Shown piece by piece: positions 47,869-61,305 of a DNA stretch of 64,000 bases (position 1 is the stretch's first letter; each line of letters opens with the position of its first letter). The notes beneath the pieces were generated by a model that was given only the letters and a program-made list of their open reading frames with translations, did no database searches and was not told where the DNA came from. Origin of the DNA: Prionace glauca (taxonomy: Eukaryota > Chordata > Chondrichthyes > Carcharhiniformes > Carcharhinidae); the NCBI GenBank assembly GCA_037974335.1, contig CM075740.1:12483071-12547070 (forward strand), given 5' to 3'. A program made the position numbers and the translations under genes.

Positions 47869-48133
47869 ACTTTATTAATTAGTCACAAGTTTACACTGCA
47901 ACGAAGTTACTTGAAATTCCCCACGTCGCCACACTTTAGCGCCTGTTGGGATTAATGCACCGAACCAGCAAGCCTTTCCGAGTGGAAGGAAACCGGAGCA
48001 CCCGGAAAAAACCCATGTAGACACAGGGAAAAACATGCAAACTCCTCACAGGCAGTGACCCGAGGCGGGAATCGAACCCGGTTGCCTGACGCTGTGAAGC
48101 AGACAAGCAAACCACTGTGCCATGGTGCCGTCC
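47869..48133 (-). mobile_element. tRNA-derived SINE in J-C intron of gene 3
   Basis: The counterpart of 9391-9655, with the B box intact on the minus strand. Confidence 0.82.
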
Positions 48134-49038
48134 ATTTTCAGATGGAACTATTGCTACATTGAATATCCCGGATTTGATTTGAACTGCGGTTCAATCCGGA
48201 ATGTTGATTTGAACAGGCAGTGCAGGATGATTGGCCGCTCATTAGGAAACACTTTCTGTCGGACATTGTTTAATTACATAGCTTTGAATTCACACGGCAC
48301 CGTAAATTAGGCCTGTGTACTTCTCCGCTGAAGCGTATGCTGGGGTGTAAGTAAAATAGCGAATCACTGCCTAGTTTTCTCTGCAATGAATGAAACATGA
48401 CCAAGTTTCACGACAGCGCAGAGTCTTTTTAAAACTAACATTGTGTGAACATGTTACATTATTAAATTTCATCATTGTGTTCCAACATTCACATTGCCAG
48501 ATTGTCCTGTGTATTGAGCTTGCGCCCCTCAGGAATCTCCAATCACTTCCGCTGTTGAAATCTAATCTCAGTTTGTTGCTTATTTCGAGGCAGAGACCCG
48601 TAATCGGAGAAGGCAGAATGTGAACCAGTGTAACAATTCCACTATAGTAATGCTGTTCATCATATTTAACACTGACTTCTTCCACTAATTATGCAGTCGA
48701 ACTCGTAAGACTGTCTCTTAGCTCTAAATCTCGCTCAGAAAGTTGCATCAATATAGCGCCTCCATACCAGCAGTATGAGAGCGGATTGCAACTCGGCCCA
48801 AAGTGTAACACGGTGGAAGCTGGGTCGATGAAAGATTTTACATTTCTCCGACTCCTACTTCTGTCAACCTCAATGTAAACCTATCTGCCCAGAGATCACC
48901 ATTGTTACACTGCTGCATAAAGTCAAGACTTCCATCGTCCTCTCAAACAAAAGACGCACATTTAAGGACACAGCCCGTACTAACAAATAGTTGCGTTTAT
49001 TTCGTGGCTTGTATCCGAAACATATCAGAGTGTTTGCC

Positions 49039-49097
49039 GTAATATTTTTGTTAATGAGATCCGCAAAATGATCTCCGCGGCCACTTTTTCCCCATAG
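49039..49097 (+). promoter_or_regulatory. Conserved J-C intron block, gene 3
   Basis: Identical to 10561-10619, at the same relative position before the gene 3 constant exon. The function is inferred only. Confidence 0.4.
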
Positions 49098-49902
49098 ATG
49101 GTAATGAGACCAATCACTGGTTAATCTGATTTCGCACAATGACGAAAGCCTGACGGCACTTCCTCCAAAACTGTAACACTTAGTGAGTTAGGTCCAACAA
49201 TCGAGGATCTTGATTTAATTCTAATCCAAAAGCTGTAACTACGGCCTGAGCCACTTTCCCGTCGCTGGACTGCTGTCCAGATAGCGTGGTCAGCTTCCCG
49301 TGTGGAGTTGAAACCGTTTGAGCCGAGAGGGGAGAACCTCGCAGGGTGAAACTGCCAGAGAAACTGTATCTACACTGCTCAGGATTATAACATCAAATTT
49401 CATCAGTAAAAACATGATGGTAAAACTGATCAACATTTCTTCCCATCGGAACACAATAGAGCAAATTTAATCTTTGTTCAGCTTTTCTAATACTATTTCT
49501 TATTTTAACTGGCAACGCAGATTCTCAATGTGGAAACACGGCAGCTAAAAATAACAGGGTTATTTTCAACAATGTATTTATTATGAGCCAAGATGTCATT
49601 AATGGCCCTCTGGGACACATTGCGAAATATAATGCGCATGTATTGAATTGTTGTCTATAAAATTGAACAGAGTCAACGCCAGTTCAACACCAGTCAGTCA
49701 TTAAAAGTGAACTTCACTTTTTAGATCCAAACGTCCCATCGATCTCCCTCCTTCGCCTTTCCTTGCATGAACACACAAAGGAAAGGGATCTATTTATTGT
49801 TTTTAATGAATGACAAGATTTAGATTTTTTTTTTGGAAAATCATAATGCGTCAACCAAATCAATTCTCCAACACTGCTCAACCTATTTTATTTTTAAAAC
49901 AG

Positions 49903-50225
49903 GTCCGCAGAAACCATCTGTCTCCCTCCTCCCACCTTCATCGGATCAAATCACAGCGAAGAACACGGCGACCCTGGTGTGTTTGGTGAGCGGTTTTAAA
50001 CCGGGCGCTGCGGAGATTGAATGGACTGTAGATGGCAGCGTCAGAGGGAATGGGGTTGAGACCAGTCGGGTCCAGCAGGACGCGGACAACACGTTCAGTG
50101 TGAGCAGTTATCTGACTCTGTCAGCCTCAGAGTGGAACTCACACGAGCTTTACTCCTGTCTGGTCAAACACGAGGCTCTAGCAAACCCGCTTCAAACAAG
50201 CATCTCCAGATCCAGCTGTATGTAA
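49903..50225 (+). CDS. Ig light chain gene 3: constant-domain exon
   Basis: A 106-residue C1-set light-chain constant domain plus TAA, spliced in phase 1 from 47276 across a 2626-bp intron. It carries Cys26, Trp40, Cys85 and penultimate Cys105 (ending SSCM). It differs from the gene 1 exon at 7 bases, and at 5 of them it agrees with gene 2. Private changes are Val56 for Ile and Leu86 for Val directly after Cys85 (YSCLVKH). The acceptor is the CAG ending at 49902. The frame is intact and it is probably expressed with its own VJ. Confidence 0.93.
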
Positions 50226-50532
50226 ATTCAGAAACTGCTGTCGGCCCAGCTGCGAATGTTTGTTCATTTCGGTTCATCTCTTTCATGTGACAAAAAGAGT
50301 AGAAATTGATCGTATTTCAGAAATTTAAGAAAATGACCACCGCGGCTGGAGCTTCGGGTTTTAACAGTTGCTCTTTTAAAAGGGTCTTCAATCGGAACAT
50401 TGCCGTGTTTAGTGAATCGTCGTTGTTTATCAATTTACATTTATGTATCCGATAATCATAATTAAACTGCAACAATTCGGTTTTTGCAATTTAAGTGTCT
50501 ACTTACTCTCAGACATTTAGATAAAACTGTTC

Positions 50533-50538
50533 AATAAA
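50533..50538 (+). terminator. Candidate polyadenylation signal, gene 3
   Basis: AATAAA about 310 bp past the gene 3 stop, in the same context as in gene 1. Confidence 0.6.
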
Positions 50539-53500
50539 ATAATTAAGATCAAATGCAATACGACTCACCGTATCCTTCATTGCTATTTTCAAGGTCAGTC
50601 AAATTTAATACTTTTTCGGTATTATTCCGCCTTCCGTAACATGTTATATTGAAAACCTTTTATTTTCAGCTGTGGAATCTAAGCTATTGCTTGTATTCCC
50701 TGTTGGTGGGGTCACCGAGATGACCGGTACTACCCAAGCTTTAGACCATGCAAGACTCACGAAGCCAGTATCTCTGCATTAAAGACGTAACTTTATTTAA
50801 AGCAAAAGTCGCCAGGAGTTCGTCAAAGAGTTAAGTAGCTCTGACTTAGCGCAGCAAAACCTCTCCGATGAATCTAACATATGCAATCAAAAACAAATCA
50901 ATCTTAGTTTTTTCACTTATGAATCATTTGCGCCTTTCAGTAACTTTGAATCAATTATTTTCCAGATGTACAAATCAACAGTAATAAACGTCAGATACCC
51001 AACTACATTCTGCCCCTCAGCATAATGGTATTTAATTAGTCCGAGGAATCTGGAAGGTAATTCCGACTGGACTGAGTCTGCATCCTGGTTGCTTAAGTAA
51101 CCTAAGACATTTAGTCCAGAGTTCAAATGAACGGTCTCACGAGTTCCCTTAACGTTCACTGTACACCCAACTAACTCGACACCCCATCTGGACACCAGTC
51201 TACCTCGTCCGGACAATGAATAAACCTGCTCATGATATGTGCATCTCATATGTGTAAATTGTTTCTTGTTAACCGATAAACTTATCTTAACAGTTATTTA
51301 ACTGAATGCTGCTGGTTCTGTCAGTGCCTTAATGTCTACTGGTTCAAAAATCTTACACCCCATTAAGGGTTCCAGGTACACACTCTTTCACCAAATCTCA
51401 GAAACCTTTTCGTTACCCCTTACAGTGTTTAAAGCTCCTTGCATCTGGCTTCACTCTATTTCCCTGCTGATTTACACATTAAAGTTTTCTGGAAAAAAGA
51501 GCCACCCCTGTTACAGAGTCTGGTGAAATACGATTGCCGTAATAGTGAAAGGCTCTTTATGAATTACCTTTGTGCGTCAGATAATATTAATTAAAATGCA
51601 ACAAATCAAAGCAATCAAAGCAATATGGTCATTGTAGCTTCAGTTTTGGACCAGTGTTAGAATCTCCAAATAAAACTGATGAATAAATGAACTGACCTAA
51701 GATCAAATGCAATTCGTATTTACCTGTCTCTTATTGATGAAGAAAATTTGCCAAATCTAATACTCCACAGGGATTAGTAAAGATAAGTCAGTAAACAAGA
51801 TGTGAACTTATCCGGAAACAAATTTCGCCACTGTTATAGAGTCATCTGAAATACTCAAAGTCATAGCACTTAACAGCACAGAAAGAAGCTCTTTGGCCCA
51901 CCGTGACTGCACCGACCATCATGCACCAGCCTATTGTAATCCCATTTCCATATACAAAGAGTTGTAAGGTCGGAGTTTTGGGGTTTTCAGAGTTCAGCAA
52001 AGGAGGACCAAGAAATTCATGAGGTCAGAGCAAAGATTTGACTGGCAAGAGTCCTAAATACAACTTGTAACTTCATCTAAACATATAGAGATAAGAAGTT
52101 ATCCATTGATATAAATGTGTGGTTAGCGGCAAAAATTGGTGAAATCATAAGGAATTACGAAAGAGAATCAATCCAAAGATAATTAGAAATCAATGTTTCA
52201 GCAAGAACGAAGAAGTTAAATAAATCAGTGTAAGACAAGAAGTTGTAGATGTGAAAATAATGAGAATAAATCGTGACAAATCCCATGGGACTGAGGTTCC
52301 ACAGCATATAGTTTAACCGAGGTAACTGCAAGGAGATATTGTAGTCAAACTTCCGGAATCCCTTGATTCTGCAATAGATCTCGAAGGTTGGAATGTGGCA
52401 AAGTCAATCCTGATATTTATGAAAGGAGGGGAAAAAATTGTGGAATCAGAGGACAGTGAGTCTCGCACCAGGCGCAGGCAAAAATCTAGAACCTTAAATT
52501 GGTGAATGGACAGAAAACAGGAAACAGGAAACAGGAACAAATTGGTCATTATCGCGTTGGTTGCGTTTCGAGAGCAGTGTTTGGACAGGATCAAGACTTG
52601 CACCCCCACAATGTGCAACATATTTATAATATTTCAATTTTCTACGCACAGAGCTGTGGAATCGCAGTCACTGTGTTTATTCAAGCCGGAGATTTATTTT
52701 GACTTATTAAGCTAATTATCGAATTTGGGGGTAGCACAGGAAGGTGGTCTTGAGGTAGATGATCTGTTCATGACCTTGCTGAATGGCGCAACAGATTCGA
52801 AGGGCAAAAGGTCATCTTCCTGCTCCTCTTTTTTATGTCCTTATGTCCAGGCTATTAAGTGTTTTCTGGTGTTGATGACAGATGAGGGAAAAGGAAGTAA
52901 TTTAACTTTCATTCGCTTGGCCCACGTTGATCAATCACAAGATGAAGAAGTTTGCTAAAACCAGGTTAAAAACTGTCAGAACAAGACTTTAATAGAAACA
53001 ATGCAAGGTTTCAATCCATCCTTTGCTTGAGCGTGTGACTGCTGATTTTGGCTTCATCACAGATATCCACATTCAATTGCACAGCCTGTTTGCCAATGCG
53101 CTGTTTGACCAATCACGGTTCTGAAAGCTGCAAACCTGCTCTATCTCCTGTGCCAGCTGAAGAACTCTGTCTAGGTTCTACTAATGACGGTACAGCATTT
53201 AGCAATTAGATTGATGAATCCCATCGGCATTGGACAAAGAAAATTAAACCTGGTACATTGTTTCCTGGCCACTGAACCTGATTTACAGCATTTCGACAGA
53301 ATTGCATTCTTAAATCATGCTATTCTGTTGACTATGACATCCTTCAGAAGAGACATGAAACCGTGTCTCCCTTTTCTATCTCATGTAGATGTGATTTTTT
53401 AGTGAATGAACACTATAGCACAGGAACAGACCCTTCGGCCCAACAAGTCTGTGTCGATATAGGAGCCCTCAAATCTAATATTTTCTTGTCCCTACGTGGT

Positions 53501-56500
53501 CCATATGTCTCCATTAAAGAACATAAATCCATGAAATCAATCCATGAAAGTATACAAAAACAATTTTCCCTCCAATGAACATCACTGGAAATGATTATGC
53601 TGTGATGATGTTTCTGCTTGCGGAAGTTTGATGTGCACAAGTTTTCTGCCGTGATCCCTGTATCACAACAGTGACTACACTTCAAAACTACATTGATTGT
53701 GAAGAGCGTCAGGACGTCCTGATATCGCGAAAGGCGCCATGGAATTGTAATGAGGAGAATTGTCAGGAGGAGAATTGTCAGGGGAAAGATGAGTTGAGTG
53801 GGATTTCACGGATCTCCTTTCTAAGGCGCCATTCAGCCTTGATCGGCTGATCCGCCTCCTTCTGTATGTACTACTGCTCCATGATTGCAAATGATCCATT
53901 CGAGGGATGGTATGGAATTGTGAGAGAGGAAGCGTCCAAAAACATTTTTTTTGCCGTGAAGGAAACGTGGGAAAGAAACTCATGATCGCCTCATATTACT
54001 GATGCTCTCTAAATAAAGGAATGTGTTCATTTCAATTAAATTCTGGAACCAGCTTCTTCGAACTTTCCAACGCGCCGTTAAGGAACAGACTCCACTTTGA
54101 GCAATGCATGAACTCTACCCAGATTGATTCAATCTCATGGAGGTGCACAATACGTGATCTCTCCTATTCCTGAGTCCTGATACCGGCGCGTAATTGATAC
54201 TCAATTCCTTGTTAATAACGTACTTCCCAAATGAGAGCAAATGATGGCCAAACAGCTGTGAAAACCCAATAGTGGCGCATTGTTTTTTATTCATTCGTGG
54301 GACACGGACGTCGCTGGAAGCCTAGCACTTATTGTCCATCCCTAGTTGCCCTTGATCAGATGGAAGTTGGGAATTAGCCACGTTGCTGCGGCCCTTGTGT
54401 CACATGTAGGCCTGACCAGGCAAAGACGGCAGATTTCCTTCCCTAAAGGTACATTAGTGAATCAGATGGGGTTTTCCAACAATCGTTTCATGTTTCTCAA
54501 TTGCAGGCTTTTTTAATTGCACCAACTGCCGTAGCGGGATTCGAACCGTTGGCCACAGGACATGAGCTGAGTTTCTGGATTAATAGTCCAGCGATAATAA
54601 CACTTGACAATCGATCCATAGCCAGACGAATTGCTTCCAAAAGATCTTAATGTAGGAAACTGCAGGAGCTCTGGCAGAAATAACCGAGAAATTGCTGAAT
54701 ACTGGGGCGGTGTCTGGGCACGGGACAAAAGCAGGTTAATTATTTCAATGGTAGAAAAAGTGATTCATGGAAACACATGTGTTGAGTCTGCCGTCCATTG
54801 TGTGGAAAATTCGGGAAACATTTATTAAAGATAATATCATCGAGCGTCTGTTCAGAAAGCAGATCTACAAATATAGGACATTAGAAACATGACCGAGAAG
54901 CCATTAACCTAACTTATTGTGTTTCTTTGGTAAAGGGCTTTGGTAACTGCAAAGTCTGGTACTTGGATTTCGGAGAGACATTTGATAAAGATCCTGCGGA
55001 AAGATTGGGACTGGAATTGAAGAATGCAGTAACGATTTGAAATATGTCACAACGGACAGTCTTACTCCCACTTGAAGAGGGGTGCACAGGACTCCCCTAT
55101 CATACCTCTCCAAGTCAGACCATAACAGACCTTTGTATTTTGGGTGGTGGGGGTGGACGAGGGGTGCGGGTGGAGCTATGGGTGGTGGGGTCTGTATTAA
55201 ACGAAGATGAAGTTAGCTGTCTGTGATTAATCGTTTTCGTGTTGTTATCAAATAACTTAATCTGGCTAGATTCCGTGCGTTTAAAACAAGAAAAAAGGTT
55301 AACTTGCGTGGATATAAAATCCCACCCAGGTAAAGGGATATTTCAGAAGGTAAATCTCAATTTCGGAATATGCTCACCCCACACAATAAAACACGCTGAA
55401 TTACCAAGCTTTGCAGTAGGCGGCTATTTCCTTAGTCAAGTTAAAATTCAATGCTATAAGGAAAAGTAAAGGAAAATATCACTGTGACGAGTATTTTACT
55501 AGTATCTGTGGCTGTCAGATTTTCTTCATGTTGGTCTTGGGATTCCAGGAATTGAAATCCATCTAAAAATGCATTTCCACAGAGAATTGATTTTAATTGA
55601 TGGTGCTGTATTTCGGCTCACTGGCACATTGATCTCCGATACCTGTTGTCGCAGCTTGTATTCTGTATTCTGTTATTTGAGTCACCTGACCTCTCTCGCA
55701 TTAATCATCTCAGCTGATACCAGAACACATATCCGTAAAATCCCTGTCATCAGCTAGATCAGATTCATTATGCATCTTGATGAGACAGGAGGATTGCGTG
55801 TCTATTTAACTTTTGTACTGGTCGTCGTTCTGAGTCTGAGTAACAGATCGCATTATGGAAATATACGTTTGAGGGGCGGCACATTTTCGGTAATTATTTT
55901 AAAGTAGTTCTTGAAATCGGCAATGTTACATTCCATGAAGGTGTCTTAGTTGTATTCCTCATCGGAACTGTCCGTAAAACTGGTCATCTGGTAATACCAG
56001 GCTCCAGGTGACTTGCGGCAGCCATCTTTATTCAGTGACTCAGTTTGTTTTGTAAACATATTTTAAACAGTTTAATAAGAATTCAATCAGCTGATAAATT
56101 GAATGATTAACATCACGCACATCCAATTAACATGATCTTGAGAATAAATAATTGTTAATCACGAGATTCCGGAGGCCTGTGTCCCAAAGATTTTCGTCAT
56201 CCTTGGAATATTACCCACGTGTGCAATATGGGAGGATGTATTTTGTTTAATACTTTTATATGCGACCTGAGCTGGGAGTCAAGGACACGATGGCAAAAAG
56301 TCTAACTGAAAGTAGGTGAGGAAACAATGGACTCAGAAGCAAAACATATTCACCCTGGAGAGATTTTGAATGGGGCTTGGAATTTTGCAGACCTCCACAG
56401 ATGAATTTCAATATAGAGAAATGTGAAGTGGGGAAAATAATTCAGGAGGGTACTCATATTTCTATAGCGATGAGGTAATGTCGGTACAAAATGAAAAATG

Positions 56501-56696
56501 AGAAAAAAGGGGTGCTCTCTTATTCATTGATAATAAGTCGAAGATTTCTCAATAATATTGGAAGCAGTGACTAATTCTAATGAGACTTTGGGTTCCTTTC
56601 AAGCGATCAACATCGAGAAGGAATAGAGTCATAACAGTGTCGCTATTCAAGTCATCGGTAAATCCACACAGAGAATGCTGTGTGCACTTCTAATTA

Positions 56697-56871
56697 TGAT
56701 GTGGCGATGCCGGCGTTGGACTGGGGTAAGCACAGTAAGAAGTCTCACAACACCAGGTTAAAGTTCAACAGATTTATTTGGTAGTACAAGCCACAAGCTT
56801 TCAGAGCGCTGTCCCTTCATCAGGTGACTCACCTGATGGACTTTAAACTGGTGTTGTGAGACTTCTTACTG
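56697..56871. mobile_element. Foldback/MITE-like element (unit C)
   Basis: The counterpart of 18208-18382, with the same inverted ends. Confidence 0.6.
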
Positions 56872-57286
56872 TATAGTTCTAATTGCAATAAGACAACATA
56901 TATCATTGATATTGAGAGGATTCTGAATAGACCTTACGGAATGTGTAAGGATAGAGAGGTTGGAACATGAAGAACAATAATGCAAATTGAGCTTGCTCTA
57001 ACTGCAAGTGAAAATGCTGACAGGCACTAGGATGTCTGCTTTTGGGACTCTAAATTTTTGCGGGTACCTTTCTCAGTGAATCAGTCGGTGTCTGATATCA
57101 TTACTCCTCTGGAATTTACAGTAATCCTGACGTCCACACATTTACAGTAGAGAGGCTGGTTCCATCCAGCAACCTGTAAGCCAGTTCCAGCTAGCAGACT
57201 CGAGGCATGAGTGCAGACATCTTAATGGAGTCAGTTAAAGTCATATTTTCACTGAATGAAGACGAAACATTCCCCAGAATAAATTC

Positions 57287-57554
57287 TCACTGTGGCTCAG
57301 TGTTTAGCACCACTGCCTAAGAGCGCCAGGGACCCGGGTCAATAATTGTGCGGAATCTGCACGTTCTCTCCGTGTTTGCCTGGGTTTCGTCGGGTGCTCC
57401 AATTTCCCAAAGATGTGCTGGTTCGATGCATTGGCCTTTCTAAGTTCTACCTCAGTGTACTCGAATAGGCACCGTAGTAAGGCGACTAATGGATTTGCGG
57501 AGTGATTTCATTGCAGTGTTAATGTAAGCCTATTGTGACACTAATAAATAAACT
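57287..57554 (+). mobile_element. tRNA-derived SINE (unit C)
   Basis: The counterpart of 18798-19065. Confidence 0.75.
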
Positions 57555-58888
57555 TAAACAATCCGATACAGTGTGGTAACTATAAGCTGACAGTCACTTA
57601 TAAATCTGTTGAATTGGATGTTGTTCAGGGAGAGGAAAGTCCTGAATTTGTTCAGATGTCGTAAGTAATTTATTTTCTGCGTATACTGTGTCGGTGAATT
57701 AATAGTTCCTATACATCACTGTCTTACATCATTACAGTCCTATTAGTGTGTATAAGTCGATTTATTATAGTAAATAGTCTTTAATAGTGCTGTACTCCGA
57801 ATGGGCTGTCCACTGTTCTCGTTGGGTCGTGCACATTATTCCTCACACCGTTCCTGGAAACACATTTATACACACCCATTTCCCACTGGTTAGGTTGGGA
57901 CATCCTCTCAGATAACATCAGCCAGGTTCCTGACAACTGCAATCAGCTCCAAACTGATGAATTTTCAAGAACTTCTGTTATTTCACCATTAGGCTCTCTG
58001 CTTACACTACTATTTACAGCTTCCTGAATGAGGTTTGTATCGGCTTTTAATGACGGGCGAATTTGTACTTCTTAATTTACTGTCTGTAAGAATAGTGTAA
58101 TGCAATTGGCTCTTTACAATGTTTGGCGACATCACAGCAATGCACATCTAAATTTTTAAAGAATTATTCCGCAGAGGATCCGGTTGGCTGTCGTGCCGCT
58201 GACCACTATTGAATCTGCAGATTTAACGTTTACCACTGCAGGTTTCGGGTCTTCATATCCCTGCTGCCGGATTCAGCTGTCCACGGAGACAGGCACCAGG
58301 AGTATAGGCGAGTCGCAGAAGTGACAGCCCGATTGAAGTCATCATTTGACGGAACGGCCGTTGAAATCCTTTCAGTCCTCCGCGGGGCGCTTTCCAAAGT
58401 TCTAAATTAATTTAAAGGATTTAAAAAATAATGTTAAACATCTCAGTTGCTTTCATGGGTCTGCACACCTTTAACTTGATTTAAATAACGCGAAAAGCGT
58501 TGAATTAAACCATAAAATACTGACAGTTAAATAAATGGGAAGGACATTTTGGAGAATTGTTGGCCAAGCAGAAGTGAATCATTTGATTGACTTCAGAACC
58601 TGTTGCCTCGCAGAATGTGAATCAGAATAAATTGTTTCATAATGTAATGGATACAGATCTCAAAATTCGGCTTTGTGAACTTGAAACGAAGCATCGCCGC
58701 GTCTTCGGTAATGGAAGGTTGAAGTCGTCCAAGAAAAATCAACACCTTAGCCTGGAAAGAAATTGACAGGCAGTGATTGAAAGTAGAAGCGTGCCATTTA
58801 TTTACAGGAGAACAAGTGCCGTAAAACTATCAATGATTTGGGCGTTCTGCCAGGACATGGATATGAATCCACGATATTTGAACAAAAA

Positions 58889-59999
58889 AATCTCAGTTTG
58901 ATTGTAGAAAGTTAAAAGGCAATTGGATGTGCATGTTTCCTCATTTCGTAAGTGCCGAAAAATCCAGTTGTTTGAAGATAGTGCCGCCCTTGACATCAAC
59001 TGTAATCTCCACCTTCGTTGGCACAATGTGGACGTTTCAGTTTGTTTCTTTATCATTACGTTTGTCTCCATTAACTGTACAAGGGGTTTCAGAAGACAAG
59101 TTAGCAAGAAAATAAGGTTTTTTTCATTTATTGAGAAAATGGTTACCCATAATGCCTGGAGGCACTCAATGAACTGGGCGGTGTCGCCTTCGTGTCTGAC
59201 CTCACTGAGGTGCCTAGGTAACTATTGGGAACCAGTAACGTGAGAGGAACCAGGGCTCAGACTAATGCTGGAACGTACAAACGATACGTCACTAACTGAG
59301 TGTTTGAACCATGTAAGAGAATGGAATATTTATTCATGTCACAAATATTTATAAACATTCCATTCTGACGGGTTCAGAGGTGTCCTTTGGCAGATAAGCT
59401 GGCGGTGTTGTGAGTGCCGTAAGAAATTCAATGCCTTGGAAGTTGAGCCTTGGCATGTATATGAATCCATTGCTGTTCGTTATGCAATTTAAATCTTAGG
59501 TTAAAAGGACACGTGATTTGAACTGTTCCTCATTGAAGATGTGGCAAATTTCCGTGGTTTTGAGATGGTGCTGACTTCTCACCAAATGTTGTGTCTAATT
59601 TTTATCCTCAGAGTGGAATTTTCCGTTTGCTTTAGTATGGTCAAAGCTGTCTCGAGTAACTGTAAAAAATGTATCAACATTTACTTTCAGAAGGAACGGT
59701 TGCCCACAATGTCAGGGGGCACCATTTGCCCAGGGGCTGTGTTATTCTCCTGAATGACCGCACTGAATACCGGGAATTTGTCCGGTAACTGTGGGAGGAG
59801 AGGGCGGGGATCATTCACCCTCAAGACGCCAGTGTTCATTCTAGTGTTATAATGCACAAACGGGATATCACTAACTGAATGTTTAAACTGTGTCTGAGGA
59901 CGAACGTTCACTTCATCGATGAATAATTGCAAATATTTTCCTCTGCTGGATTCACAGTTGTCCTTGGACATACCAGTAGGTCATGGTGGTGAGTCAGTG
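58889..59999. repeat. Degenerate 560-580 bp tandem duplication (unit C)
   Basis: The counterpart of 20400-21510 at an offset of 38489. Confidence 0.55.
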
Positions 60000-60947
60000 G
60001 AAGAGGTGCTCCTTGGGGAACAGGGAAGAGAGTTTCAGAGGAACGAGATGTCGAAACTGTGCTGGTGGAGGAGAAACAGCATCATCGAATGGAATAGAGG
60101 GATGTACAACCTGTGTGTGAAGGCAGGTGTAACGGTGCAGAGAGTCGTGTTCATTTTAAACATCCAAGTTCCTGAAAATGGGGCAATGTGTAAATACCAG
60201 GTCACGACTTTGAGGAACGCTGATGCCATGGCTTCAGTGGAAGAAAGTGCCACACCGCAGTCCAAACAGAAGGTGGCGAAGGTGCTGCAAATTTGCAAGT
60301 CCATGTTCCGGGGAATTCATTAACATGTGGGAAATGCAAGACCCAATTTGAGAAATCAGAAAGGTCATCAGAATCAGTGGCCGGGAACTTCCTGCCCGAA
60401 TGCGAGTTAAAGTCGATCGTGCCCCGCACATGCGCGTCGGAACAACACGCAAGTTCCGGCGCATGCGCGGTCAAGGAGCACCAGTTTTGTACCTCTGATT
60501 GAGGTTTGCAAAGCTTCCGATATTGAAGCGTTGAGCTGCAATTGTGCCAAAACCTCCGTCACCTGCGCTGATGTTGTTAGTTTTTGCCCATATTTATTTG
60601 CACACTTATTCTTTGGTTTAGCTGCACCGAGGAGAGGCAGCAGACATTCCATGGGTGATTTTTTTGCAAATTTAAAAAAGATATTTAGCATATTTGGAAT
60701 ACAAGGAAAGTAAGAGAAAGATCTTAAACATTTTGTCATGAGAATAATTCCAGTAATAAGTACGTTCTTATATAACGAAGCTAGAAAAAATTTCAGCATT
60801 TGGATGTTAGAATATATTTGCAACATTGTCTAACTCTATTGTAAGTGTCTGCCTGATTTAACGTTACAGGAGACAGAATCTGGAGGCATTTTCCACCACC
60901 GCTGTAAAGCTGATGCAGGAGTGAAAGAGTAAGTCTGTGTGTTAAAT

Positions 60948-61305
60948 CCAAACTTCCCCCTTTTTTTCCCTTATCTCGCTCCCCAATTATCCCGCTCCCT
61001 CCTTCTTCCACTCCCTATTTTCTCCCTCCACTTTTCTCCGTCCTCCTTTTCCCCTCCTCCTTTTCCCCCTCCTGATTTCCTCCTCCCCAATTTTCCCCTC
61101 CTTACACTCACCTCTCCATTTCTCCCTCACCGTTCCCCTTCCCATTTTCCCCTCCCCATTTCCTCCTCTACTGCTCCCTCTATTTACTCTCTCTCTCAAC
61201 CCTCCCCTTTTACCTCTCCCCTTATCCCTTCTCCTTTCTCCTCCCCTCACACATCCCCTCCTTCATCGCCCCACCCTACTTCATATCCCTTCCTTACCTC
61301 CTCGT
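60948..61305 (+). repeat. Polypyrimidine tract (unit C)
   Basis: The counterpart of 22448-22805, almost identical. Few substitutions are visible. Confidence 0.9.
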